Shown: piece by piece, positions 33,588 through 41,819 of the stretch
How positions within the stretch are numbered: position 1 is the stretch's first letter
How the letters are laid out: every line of letters begins with the position of its first letter
From: Bacteroidota bacterium
GTDB taxonomy: Bacteria > Bacteroidota > Ignavibacteria > SZUA-365
DNA length: 49,427 nt
Direction: 5' to 3'
Assembly (NCBI GenBank): GCA_014860565.1
Contig: JACZJN010000110.1
Location: forward strand, 1 to 49,427
Notes under the pieces: model-generated
Database searches by the model: none
What the model was told of the DNA's origin: nothing
Seen by the model: only the letters and a program-made list of their open reading frames with translations
Program-made: the position numbers and the translations under genes

Positions 33588-36230
33588 TCAAATCCGTACC
33601 TGCAGCCGTGCGGTCATCAACCGGCCGATCATGCCGCCACCGACGAATTCGACGTGCTGGTGATCGAGCAGGTTGCGGACGGAGAGCTGCAGTTCGGGAC
33701 GCATGGGAACGGGAAGCGGCACACGCACGCCGAGGTCGACCAATCCGTACGGTTTGATCGTTCCTTCGTACACGCCCGACTTCATGCGGAAACCGTCGAT
33801 GAATCGGTACTGGGCCATGCCCTGGATGCCTGTCGAAGGCTCGGTGTACTGCATCGACAGCGACGCCTTGTTCTGCGGTACGTTAAGGGAGAGCGGGCCC
33901 TTGCCGTCGACGTCGTCGTAATACACCTTGTTGATGTAGCTGTAGGTGCCGCCGATCTGCAGGTTGCGCAGCAACCCCGCGCGGAAAGAGATGTCGGTGC
34001 CCCAGTAGTTGATGTCGCCGTAGTTGATGGGGATCATCAGGATTTCGGTGCGGTCCGCGGCCTGATCCGGAGTGACGGTACCGATCGGCACCTGCGCCAT
34101 TCCTTCGGCGACCGCGGCAGCGAACTGCTGGGCGGCTTCGTCGCCAATGATCGGCGCGGCCTGTGCATACAGGTATGCGGCGGTCTGTTCGCCGTTGAGG
34201 AAGACGTTGGGCGTGGCGACGCGCGCGGGCGTGACGAAGTTCTCATACTGCGAATTGTACATGTCGACGCCGAACTGCAGGCGATCGGTGAGCATGCTCT
34301 TGTAGCCGATTTCCCAGGACTGCAGGGAGGTCGGTTTGAGACGCGCGATGTCGTTCACGCTGGAAGCGTCAACGAGATCGAAACCCTCCGTTTCGAGATT
34401 CAATTGCGCGAGGGATCCGCCGACCTGCGAAGCGTCCGGTGCCGGGATCATCGCGAGCAGCTGCTTGAGCTCATCAGGTAGCTCGGGCGAGGCCGAGAGC
34501 ACCTGCACGACACCGTCCCAATATGCGGAGGCCATTCCCACGGGGAGTCCCATGGTGGGGTCGGGATTGAGCTTCGAATAGAAAACGAGATCGCCGTTCT
34601 GTCGTGTAAAGGTGTATCCCGTTTCCGGGACCCCTGCGTTGCGCAGACCGTACATCAGCGGATCGACGGTCATGCCGAAAACGTCGTCGGTGATCTGCAT
34701 ATCGAGAAAGAGATCGCTGATCGCGGGTGTCAGGTAGGCCTGGTTGTACGTGATGCGCATGCTGTGGTTTTCGGCGGGGGAGAAGCGGATTCCGGCGCGG
34801 GGCGAGAACACCGGGTTCTCGAGCGCGCTGTGATAGTCGATGCGTCCGGCGAGCAGGAGGCTCAGGTTGTCACCAAGGAGTTTGGTGTCGGACTGGACGT
34901 ACGCGCCGAATTCGTTGACATTGTCCTTGTCCTCGTTCCTGCCCATGATAGTGCCGTTTGTCTCGGGACGCGTGAGGAACATGTCCACGCCGTATGTCAG
35001 GTGCTCCCAATCCGCGGGACTGGCGCCGTGCTGAACTTCGGCAACGATTTTCTTCGAATTGTCAACGATGGGCTGATTGGCACGCAGGAGATAGGTATCT
35101 CCCGCATCGTTCATGTTCAGGTATGCCTGCGCGAAGAAATCCCCGCTCACGAAGCGCGTCTGCACATGCGAGTAGCTGAAGTCCTTCGCCGCGACTGCAC
35201 CGTTGTCGGTGAGATCGAGTCCGCTCACCGCGGTGCTGCGTCCGGCGTTTACCGTCAGGCTGCTGTTTTGACCGACGAGGTAGTCGAGCCGGGCGTCGAC
35301 GTTGTAGCGTTCTGCCGTGCGATCCGCAGGATAGGGTTCACGCGGGTCCGTGTACTCCCAGTCCTTCGCTTTCGTGTAGCCGGCGGAGAGGCGATATCCG
35401 AAGTCGCTTCCCAGGGTGCCGGCGTGCCGGGCGGAGAGAGCCATCAGTGATTGTTCACCTCCGGTGACCGCAACATCCGTTCCGCGCGAGGCGAACGGCG
35501 ATTTCGTGATGATATTGACGACGCCGTTGGTCACATTCGGACCGTACAGGGCCGAACCCGGTCCGAGCACGACTTCCACGCGATCGATGTCGGCGTCGGA
35601 GAGGCTCTGCAGGTAGGAAATATTCGCGCGCAGCGACGGCAGGTTGGTCAGGCGGTTGTCGACCAGCGTGCGCATCGTGCCGTTGAACACGTTGTTAAGT
35701 CCGCGCGCCACGTATTCATGCTGCATGACGCCTTTCTGCGCGATGTCCACGCCCTGCACACCCTCGATGTGTTCCATCGTCGAAACAGCGTTGCGGGCCT
35801 GAATATCTCGTGAAGAGACGATCGCCACCGAGGCGGGGGCATCGAGCGCTTTCTCCTTGCGGCGCGACGCGGTCACGACCACTTCGCCCATATCTAGCAT
35901 TTCTTCCTCGAGGGCGATACCGATATCGGCCACCCCGGATGCGGCAAGATCGACGGTGCGCGCATCGGTTTTGCAGCCGAGGAAAGTCGTGACCAGCTGA
36001 TACGAGCCCGGGGACAGTCCGTTGATGTGAAAATCACCGTTCATATCGGTGTAGGCTCCCGAGACGAAGCTGTTGTCGTTCGGATTCAGGAGACGGATAT
36101 GTACACCGGGCAGGACCTCTCCTGTCATCGCGTTGGTGACGTTTCCTTTCACCGCGGCGTTCTGCGCGTGAAGGGGGGACATCAGGACGGCACATAAAAG
36201 CACGGTCCAGAGAATGGTTCGTTGTCGCAT
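33588..36230 (-). CDS. TonB-dependent outer-membrane receptor
   Basis: About 880 residues. After a signal peptide (to about residue 23, HAQN) comes a carboxypeptidase-regulatory-like domain (AVKGNVTNAMTGEVLPGVHI, YTDMNGDFHINGLSPGSY), then MGEVVVTASRR at the plug start, the plug (VEVVLGPGSALYGPNVTNGVVNIITKSP), and a long barrel ending in a strand (LMTARLQVRI). Family members import siderophores, cobalamin, sugars or peptides using TonB. No metal or ligand-specific neighbour is present, so the substrate is unknown. The chosen ATG follows GGAGGAAG and gives the signal peptide; a longer N-terminus is improbable. It lies 64 bases downstream of the GNAT-like gene on the same strand. Confidence 0.9.
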   Translation of the reverse strand: MRQRTILWTVLLCAVLMSPLHAQNAAVKGNVTNAMTGEVLPGVHIRLLNPNDNSFVSGAYTDMNGDFHINGLSPGSYQLVTTFLGCKTDARTVDLAASGVADIGIALEEEMLDMGEVVVTASRRKEKALDAPASVAIVSSRDIQARNAVSTMEHIEGVQGVDIAQKGVMQHEYVARGLNNVFNGTMRTLVDNRLTNLPSLRANISYLQSLSDADIDRVEVVLGPGSALYGPNVTNGVVNIITKSPFASRGTDVAVTGGEQSLMALSARHAGTLGSDFGYRLSAGYTKAKDWEYTDPREPYPADRTAERYNVDARLDYLVGQNSSLTVNAGRSTAVSGLDLTDNGAVAAKDFSYSHVQTRFVSGDFFAQAYLNMNDAGDTYLLRANQPIVDNSKKIVAEVQHGASPADWEHLTYGVDMFLTRPETNGTIMGRNEDKDNVNEFGAYVQSDTKLLGDNLSLLLAGRIDYHSALENPVFSPRAGIRFSPAENHSMRITYNQAYLTPAISDLFLDMQITDDVFGMTVDPLMYGLRNAGVPETGYTFTRQNGDLVFYSKLNPDPTMGLPVGMASAYWDGVVQVLSASPELPDELKQLLAMIPAPDASQVGGSLAQLNLETEGFDLVDASSVNDIARLKPTSLQSWEIGYKSMLTDRLQFGVDMYNSQYENFVTPARVATPNVFLNGEQTAAYLYAQAAPIIGDEAAQQFAAAVAEGMAQVPIGTVTPDQAADRTEILMIPINYGDINYWGTDISFRAGLLRNLQIGGTYSYINKVYYDDVDGKGPLSLNVPQNKASLSMQYTEPSTGIQGMAQYRFIDGFRMKSGVYEGTIKPYGLVDLGVRVPLPVPMRPELQLSVRNLLDHQHVEFVGGGMIGRLMTARLQVRI

Positions 36231-36294
36231 GACTTCCTCCGTGGAAATGATGGATGGGATTGAGATATGGTGGAATGCGATATGTGAATGCATG

Positions 36295-37386
36295 TCAGAA
36301 TTCCTTCCGATAGACGCCAAAGTTTTTCCAGGGGGAGAGACCGAAACGGACAGCCATGCGCTCGGATCCGAGATTCCCCTCCGTGATCCAGGTGGAGTAC
36401 ATCGCGTCGTATTGCCGGGCGACGCCGGCCATGTGGCGCGCGAGCACGAGACCCGCGGGCGATTTCTGATGATCGGGGTGCATGCCTATCGCGAACATGA
36501 GCAGGCTGCGTGAGCGGCGTGCGAGACGACGGGCTTTGAGCACAGCCAGCGTCTGGGTGTCGCACGGTGCACTACGGAAAGCAGGATTGATGTCCGGGAA
36601 GGCAAGCGCGACACCGACGGCGCGGTCTTCGTCATAAACGATCGAGAAACTCGTAGAATGCCAGGCGGGGAGAAGAAAGCGGGCAACGAAGAAATACTCC
36701 TCGAGAACCATCGGTTCTCGACTCCAGTTGTTGTGGAACGCCGCGTCGAAAACCCCGGCGAGATCCTCCACGCCATGGCGCAGATTGGCGAGACTCATCT
36801 GACGGATGTGGTAGCGTGACGGACGATCAGGCAGGCGTTTTATTAGAGCATCCATGTCCGTCCGCAGGGTACTATTTCTCCACGATCGTCCACGCTGCTC
36901 GATCCAGTACCCCGCCTTTTCCAGGAGTGCGGCGTAATACGGCTGTGAGCAGGCTTCGTAAAGGATGGTCGCATCTTCGAAATGGTCGAGTTGTATTCCT
37001 GTGACACCAGAAGTCGTCGGATTGAACGGGCCGTGAATATGGTGGATGCCGTACGCGAGACAGCGCATCTCCGCGCGTTCGAGAAGTGCGCGTGCCGCTC
37101 TCTCATCGTCGATGCATTCGAAAAAACCGAGGATCGCGGTCTGGTCTTTACTCCCCGGTTTCGGCAGCACGAGAGAGCAGCGGCCCACGGCTTCGCCATC
37201 GTGCCGGACCAGGAGCATGTACCGGTTGCGTCCGTGCAGGGCGGGATTCCCCACTTCGTCGAGCAGCCGCCGGACTTCCCATTCAGGGAGCGGAATGGCC
37301 GGCGATCGCCGGTCGTAGACTTTCCGCTGCACCGAGAGGAATTGCCTCCACTCCTGCGCTTCCGTTACCGTGATGACATCGTACAT
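36295..37386 (-). CDS. GNAT-like acetyltransferase (YghO-like)
   Basis: About 363 residues, cytoplasmic. It begins MYDVITVTEAQEWRQF and contains YRKEF-type ends and the segments RYMLLVRHDGEAVGRCSLV and GFFECIDDERAARALLERAEMRCLAYGIHHIHGPFNPTTS, which match the N-acetyltransferase-like YghO family. The C-terminal half repeats an acyltransferase-like strand (SIVYDEDRAVGVALAFPDINPA). Catalytic function is not established for this subgroup. The start follows CTACGGAG. The gene is upstream of the TonB receptor gene on the same strand with a 64-base gap. Confidence 0.7.
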   Translation of the reverse strand: MYDVITVTEAQEWRQFLSVQRKVYDRRSPAIPLPEWEVRRLLDEVGNPALHGRNRYMLLVRHDGEAVGRCSLVLPKPGSKDQTAILGFFECIDDERAARALLERAEMRCLAYGIHHIHGPFNPTTSGVTGIQLDHFEDATILYEACSQPYYAALLEKAGYWIEQRGRSWRNSTLRTDMDALIKRLPDRPSRYHIRQMSLANLRHGVEDLAGVFDAAFHNNWSREPMVLEEYFFVARFLLPAWHSTSFSIVYDEDRAVGVALAFPDINPAFRSAPCDTQTLAVLKARRLARRSRSLLMFAIGMHPDHQKSPAGLVLARHMAGVARQYDAMYSTWITEGNLGSERMAVRFGLSPWKNFGVYRKEF

Positions 37387-37754
37387 GATCTGCTCCGTAG
37401 TCTTCGAATTCGTCTGCCGCATCAACCAGCGGCATTCGCAGTCAAAGTACTTTTCCGGGCACCGCGCGGTGTCACCACGGTATGGAGGTTTTGTCATGAA
37501 TTTGTCGGGGAGGATCGAGGAGGAACGGTAGGGACGGAAGGAGCGGGAGGGGCACACCTGGAGGATGAGCCTTCAGGCTCGTCCATGCGGGAGGAGCGGC
37601 GAGGAAGCGGGGAGGATCAGGGAGGAATTTATCTTGAATTTGTTGCGGGTAGATGTCATATTGACGAGACAACAAGAACCGTTCTATCGGGCACGCGCCG
37701 GCGATGCATCATCGCGTCGCTGCAAACTGCTGTCCGTATACCGAGGAGGCAACC
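37387..37754. other. Divergent intergenic region without a convincing gene; one GC-rich stem-loop
   Basis: About 370 bases between the minus-strand GNAT-like gene and the plus-strand FnIII protein gene. A 9-bp stem (GGATGAGCC with GGCTCGTCC) closes a TTCA loop at 37563-37584, of a kind often found as dispersed intergenic repeats. The surrounding purine-rich stretch (37500-37620) repeats GGAGGA/GGAGG motifs. AT-rich sequence near 37627-37675 (around TTGAATTTG and TGACGAGACAACAAG) may hold the rightward promoter. Nothing else recognised. Confidence 0.4.
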
Positions 37755-40151
37755 ATGTTCCGTCATCCGTTCGTATCAGCATCAGGTGTTTTCGCAGGTA
37801 TCGTACTATTTTTCTGCGGTGGAATTGCGCTGCATGCGCAGACGCTGCTGGTCAATTTCGGCAGCGATGCCGGCAGCAATGCCTTCGGGATCAACGGTTG
37901 GAACACGTTGATAAAAAGCACCGCCGTGGCGTATACGGCGGACGGACCGGGCGGTCTCGTCGCCGATGCTTCCGTCGATGAATACGCCGATTACCAGGGA
38001 GTGCGCGGTACTGCGAGAACCTTCTCCACGAGCGAACGCATAGTCGTCACCTGGTATAACCGTTCAGACGAGATCATCCGTTTTACTTCGCGTATCAGCT
38101 TCACCGATGCCGATCAACCCGACGGGGGCGTCTCCGACGGACGCTGGTATACGATGCGCGGGTTCGAAAATTATCGCGATACCTGGACGGAAGTCGGTCC
38201 GCATGAAACGGCGCGAACGATGTTCGCCATCCGCGGAAGCGGGACGCACAAAACCGACAGTGCCTATGCACTGGTCAATATCAATCTCGCCATCGAATGG
38301 GGATCCAGCGACTACAAACAGTATCTCGTCTGTGATCGGATCGAATTGTATGACGATGCGGACATCACTCCCCCGGCCGCACCGTCCGGCGTGCAGGCCA
38401 CGGACGCGACGGATTCAAAAATCCGCATCGTCTGGGAGGTCCCGACCGACAACGTTGGCGTGTACGATTATCTCGTGTATGTGAACGGAGAAGTGGAAGG
38501 CTACAGCCGGGAAAACAGCTGCGTTCTGGTCTTTCTCGAGCCCGCGACGGACTATAAAATCGGCGTTACGGCGCTCGATGTCATGCAGAATGAAAGCGCG
38601 CGGTCATGGGAAGTGACGGTGCGCACCGCACCGTATCAAGGGGCGAATGCGCTCGTGAGTCCCGCCGCCGTGGACTACCTCGGGGCGCTGCGTCTCCCTG
38701 AGGATTTCGCATGGGGCGGAGAGTCCATTGCCTATCGCGTCGACGGCGACGGGGGCAGTTCGGGAGGCGGAGCGGCCGACGGTTTCCCCGGGTCACTGTT
38801 CGTCACGAATCTGAATCAGCCAGAAAACGGACTCGTCGGCGAGGTGACCATCCCGGCTCCCGAGATCAGGCTGGCTGGGAGTGTCGACGACCTTCCCGTC
38901 GCATCCATTCTGCAGACACCGGTGAACATCCGTCCGCAGGCCATCAACAACTGGGAGTATGTCGATATCTGGCGGACGGGACTCGAGTACCTGCAGTCCG
39001 AGCAACGCCTCTACAGCGCCTGGAGCATCCATTACACCGTCACGGGGGAGAAGCATGCGAACATCAGCTGCACGCCCGCGGCTGCGCTCTCGTCCGGGCC
39101 GTACTCGGGACCGTGGTACGTGGGGACGGCCGATCAGCCTCCGATCGATGCACAGCAGAGCGACTGGCTGTTTGCGGTACCCGATGCCTGGGCGTCGCAA
39201 CATGCCGCGGGGAGAAGCCTGGTCGTCGGTCGCTGCCGGGACGGGGGACTGAGCGGACTCGGACCCACCCTGTACGCATTCGCTGCGGTGGGGAATTCTC
39301 CTCCCGCTGCCCAGACAACGCTCGATTTTACGACCATGCTTCAATACGGTCCGGTGGAAGCGAGCGACAATTATCATTTTCCCGACGCCATCGACGGATA
39401 CAAGCACAGCGACGATTGGCGCGGTGCCTGCTGGCTTTCGGCCGGCACACAGTCTGCTGTCGCCATTATCGGACGCAAGGCGCACGGCGACAACTGGTAC
39501 GGCTATACCGGCGAGCACATGCGTCATGACTGGATCATCGCGGATGTGCCGTATTACGCGTTCGATGAAACCGACCCCGATGGCAAGGGCTGGCGCGCAC
39601 ATCGACGGAGCCCCATGATGGTGCTCTTCGATCCGGCCGATCTGGCCGCTGTTGCCGAAGGCCGTATGGCGTCATACGAACCCCAGCCCTACGGCGCGGT
39701 GCGTCTTGATGAAAAACTGTTCTTCGGTGCGGAGCACGAAATCTTCTCATCGACATACGATCCCGTCGACCGGATTCTTTACGTCACAGAATTCGTGCGC
39801 GAGGCGGACGGCGCGCTCGTCGTTCACGCGTTCCGCATCAACGCCTCGCCAACAGGAATCGTCGCAGAAGTGCCTGCGGCATCGACGGATTTCCGTCTAT
39901 CAAACGCTCCGAACCCCTTCCATTCCACAACGGATATTACGTACAGGTTGCCGCGTCCGGAGAATATTTCTTTGCAAATATTTTCCATCCTCGGACAGGA
40001 AGTGGACCGCCTCGTCGAGGGACCACGCGACGCAGGTGAATACCACGTCCGCTTCGACCCGGGCTCGCACAATCTTCCCCCTGGTTTGTATTTCGCGGTT
40101 ATGCGAACCGAGACGACGGTGAAAACCGCGCTGCTGAATTACACGAAATAG
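37755..40151 (+). CDS. Secreted FnIII-containing protein with a type IX secretion sorting domain
   Basis: About 798 residues. A signal peptide (to about residue 29, ALHAQ) precedes an N-terminal beta-sandwich-like region (LLVNFGSDAGSNAFGINGW, about 30-205), one fibronectin type III domain (PAAPSGVQATDATDSKIRIVWE, about 212-305), and a beta-propeller-like or catalytic-looking region of unknown function (about 310-700). The last 85 residues (LSNAPNPFHSTTDITYRL, FSILGQEVD, LPPGLYFAVM) form a T9SS type A sorting domain. Surface or extracellular; substrate unknown. The start was chosen at the ATG after GAGGAGGC. It stands alone on the plus strand, divergent from the GNAT gene. Confidence 0.85.
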   Translation: MFRHPFVSASGVFAGIVLFFCGGIALHAQTLLVNFGSDAGSNAFGINGWNTLIKSTAVAYTADGPGGLVADASVDEYADYQGVRGTARTFSTSERIVVTWYNRSDEIIRFTSRISFTDADQPDGGVSDGRWYTMRGFENYRDTWTEVGPHETARTMFAIRGSGTHKTDSAYALVNINLAIEWGSSDYKQYLVCDRIELYDDADITPPAAPSGVQATDATDSKIRIVWEVPTDNVGVYDYLVYVNGEVEGYSRENSCVLVFLEPATDYKIGVTALDVMQNESARSWEVTVRTAPYQGANALVSPAAVDYLGALRLPEDFAWGGESIAYRVDGDGGSSGGGAADGFPGSLFVTNLNQPENGLVGEVTIPAPEIRLAGSVDDLPVASILQTPVNIRPQAINNWEYVDIWRTGLEYLQSEQRLYSAWSIHYTVTGEKHANISCTPAAALSSGPYSGPWYVGTADQPPIDAQQSDWLFAVPDAWASQHAAGRSLVVGRCRDGGLSGLGPTLYAFAAVGNSPPAAQTTLDFTTMLQYGPVEASDNYHFPDAIDGYKHSDDWRGACWLSAGTQSAVAIIGRKAHGDNWYGYTGEHMRHDWIIADVPYYAFDETDPDGKGWRAHRRSPMMVLFDPADLAAVAEGRMASYEPQPYGAVRLDEKLFFGAEHEIFSSTYDPVDRILYVTEFVREADGALVVHAFRINASPTGIVAEVPAASTDFRLSNAPNPFHSTTDITYRLPRPENISLQIFSILGQEVDRLVEGPRDAGEYHVRFDPGSHNLPPGLYFAVMRTETTVKTALLNYTK

Positions 40152-40208
40152 CATCGGGATCGATTCTACCTGACGTGGGTATTCCATGGTCAGCGTAGTA
40201 AATTTAAC

Positions 40209-40254
40209 TTGACAAATAGTAAAGTATCCTTTACATTGCTTGCGAATGGCAATG
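40209..40254 (+). promoter_or_regulatory. Promoter with operator-like dyads upstream of the XRE regulator
   Basis: A near-consensus -35 TTGACA at 40209-40214 is spaced 17 bases from a TACATT -10 at 40232-40237. Between them is the dyad GTAAAG-TATC-CTTTAC (40219-40234), and directly after it a second one, CATTGC (40234-40239) with GCAATG (40249-40254). Dyads overlapping the core promoter of an XRE-type gene are typical of autoregulation. Confidence 0.55.
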
Positions 40255-40275
40255 TAAATCGATTGTCTCGAAGGT

Positions 40276-40485
40276 ATGAAAACCCATTTGCGCAGATACC
40301 GTTTTGAACGCGGGGAACTCAGCCAGCAGCGTCTTGCCGACATGGTGCAGGTTTCGCGTCAGACGATCATTTCGATCGAACGCGGCGATTACAGTCCCTC
40401 GGTCAAGCTCGCGCTGCAGCTGGCGGAAGCCCTCGGCACGACGGTGGAAGCGCTTTTCGAACTGGAGGATGAAGATCATGTTTGA
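40276..40485 (+). CDS. XRE/Cro-C1 family small transcriptional regulator
   Basis: 69 residues, a single helix-turn-helix domain and no ligand-binding extension. The core is LSQQRLADMVQVSRQTIISIERGDYSPSVKLALQLAEALG, typical of the YvaO/short XRE type whose recognition helix is VSRQTIISIE. No membrane segment. It overlaps the following membrane protein gene by 8 bases, an arrangement common to short XRE regulators paired with a DUF-type membrane protein. The upstream dyads suggest it represses its own transcript. The start is the ATG preceded by a run of TCGAAGGT, not a strong ribosome site. Confidence 0.85.
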   Translation: MKTHLRRYRFERGELSQQRLADMVQVSRQTIISIERGDYSPSVKLALQLAEALGTTVEALFELEDEDHV

Positions 40486-41161
40486 CTGGGATCGTTATTC
40501 ATGGATCGCGGCCGGAATGTTCGTCGCCGGTATCGCGTTGGGCGTCGCCGTACACGAGGCGTTTTTCTTTCTCCTCGTCGGCGCGTACCTGTTCCGTCCG
40601 GCACTGCTCGCGGCCGGTGTGAAAAAACCGTTTGCGGACGAACGGCAGCTGCATATCCAGTACCGCTCGGGCAACATCGCGCTCATCGTCACCGTGCTCG
40701 CCCTGATCGCCATCGCAATCAATGAGGCGGCACAGGGAAGGCCGGCAGACAACTACTACCTGATTCTCTGCATCGGTCTCCTCGCCAAGGCGCTCGTCGG
40801 TGTCGTGATGAGCGGGGATTATCGCAGGGCGGGATTACGCATTACACTGTTCATCGGTCTGCTGTACCTGACCTTTGTCGGACTCGAGCACGGTCCATCC
40901 CTGGGCATGCTCATCGAGGGCGCGCCGGGCATCGCCATCCTTGCCGTCGGATTGCTCGGAATGCGCTGGCCGTATGCGAGCGCTGTGCTCCTGGCGCTTC
41001 TGGGCATCGGTACGCTCGTTGTATTCGGCGTTTTCGGCGGTGTCACCATCTCGCGCATCGGCGTGAGCATCATCCTGTCTCTTCCCATTCTCGCGGCGGC
41101 GTATTGTTATCTGCAGATCGCGCGTCAGCCGCGTGAGGAAGGGACAGACGTCGTTTTCTGA
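40478..41161 (+). CDS. Integral membrane protein of unknown function, coupled to the XRE regulator
   Basis: About 227 residues with six or seven hydrophobic segments (near 8-30, 30-45, 62-82, 88-108, 116-132, 140-165 and 180-205). A polar loop after the second (KKPFADERQLHIQYRSGNIAL) carries the only charged cluster. The family was not recognised. It starts within the XRE gene after GGAGGATGAAG. The XRE regulator/membrane-protein pair is a widespread two-gene arrangement, with the regulator likely controlling this gene; the sensed signal is unknown. Confidence 0.7.
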   Translation: MFDWDRYSWIAAGMFVAGIALGVAVHEAFFFLLVGAYLFRPALLAAGVKKPFADERQLHIQYRSGNIALIVTVLALIAIAINEAAQGRPADNYYLILCIGLLAKALVGVVMSGDYRRAGLRITLFIGLLYLTFVGLEHGPSLGMLIEGAPGIAILAVGLLGMRWPYASAVLLALLGIGTLVVFGVFGGVTISRIGVSIILSLPILAAAYCYLQIARQPREEGTDVVF

Positions 41162-41239
41162 ACCCGATTCCCCCTGCGGTTTCCGGGCACGAATGTCGTG
41201 CATTCCCCCGCGGGATCATTATTGTCGTCTGGAGAAATC

Positions 41240-41767
41240 ATGTGTACAGCAATCAGCCGCCGTTTCCTGATCGTGTTCGGGATTCTGGCAATCCTCATCA
41301 CCAGCGCCGGTATGCAGATCGCTACCGCGCAGATGCGTGTCGGAGTTTTCGACTCGCGCGCACTTGCACTCGCCCGCTTCCGCTCGGCGGACTACGATAA
41401 TCCTCTCAAAGGGATGATGCAGGAAATGAAAGCGGCAAAGGAGAGTGGAAACGATGCGGAAATCGCACGGCTCAACAAACTGGGCGGTCTGCACCAGGCA
41501 CATATGCACGACGTTGTGTTCGGTTCCGGTTCGATAAACGACTGTTTTGCAGAGCTTAAGGACAGATTGTCCGTTATCGCGAATGAGGAGCATCTCGACA
41601 TGATCGTCTCCAGATGGGAGACGGCGTTTGTCGCTTCAGATGTCGTACTGGTCGATATCACGGGGAAACTCGTCGAGTATTATCATCCCGATGAAGTCGT
41701 GCAGAAGATGCTGGAGGGGTTGAAGACCGTCGAGCCGGTGAAAGACGCTCTTTTCCTCGAAGACTGA
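41240..41767 (+). CDS. Small secreted protein of unknown function (OmpH-like first strand)
   Basis: About 175 residues with a signal peptide (FLIVFGILAILITSAGMQIATAQ). The mature part begins RVGVFDSRALALARFRS, then an amphipathic helix (MMQEMKAAKESGNDAEIARLNKLGG), and a second half with DMIVSRWETAFVASDVVLVDITGKLVEYYHPDE. The first strand recalls OmpH/Skp-like periplasmic proteins (VGVFDSR resembling the IGVVDxQ start), but the coiled-coil arms are absent, so it is probably an unrelated family. A member of a larger group of short hypothetical secreted proteins. The start follows CTGGAGAAATC. Confidence 0.65.
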   Translation: MCTAISRRFLIVFGILAILITSAGMQIATAQMRVGVFDSRALALARFRSADYDNPLKGMMQEMKAAKESGNDAEIARLNKLGGLHQAHMHDVVFGSGSINDCFAELKDRLSVIANEEHLDMIVSRWETAFVASDVVLVDITGKLVEYYHPDEVVQKMLEGLKTVEPVKDALFLED

Positions 41768-41819
41768 GACGTCGTTTACGGATGGTATTTCGCTCTTTCC
41801 GTCATAGCGCGGAAGGGAG

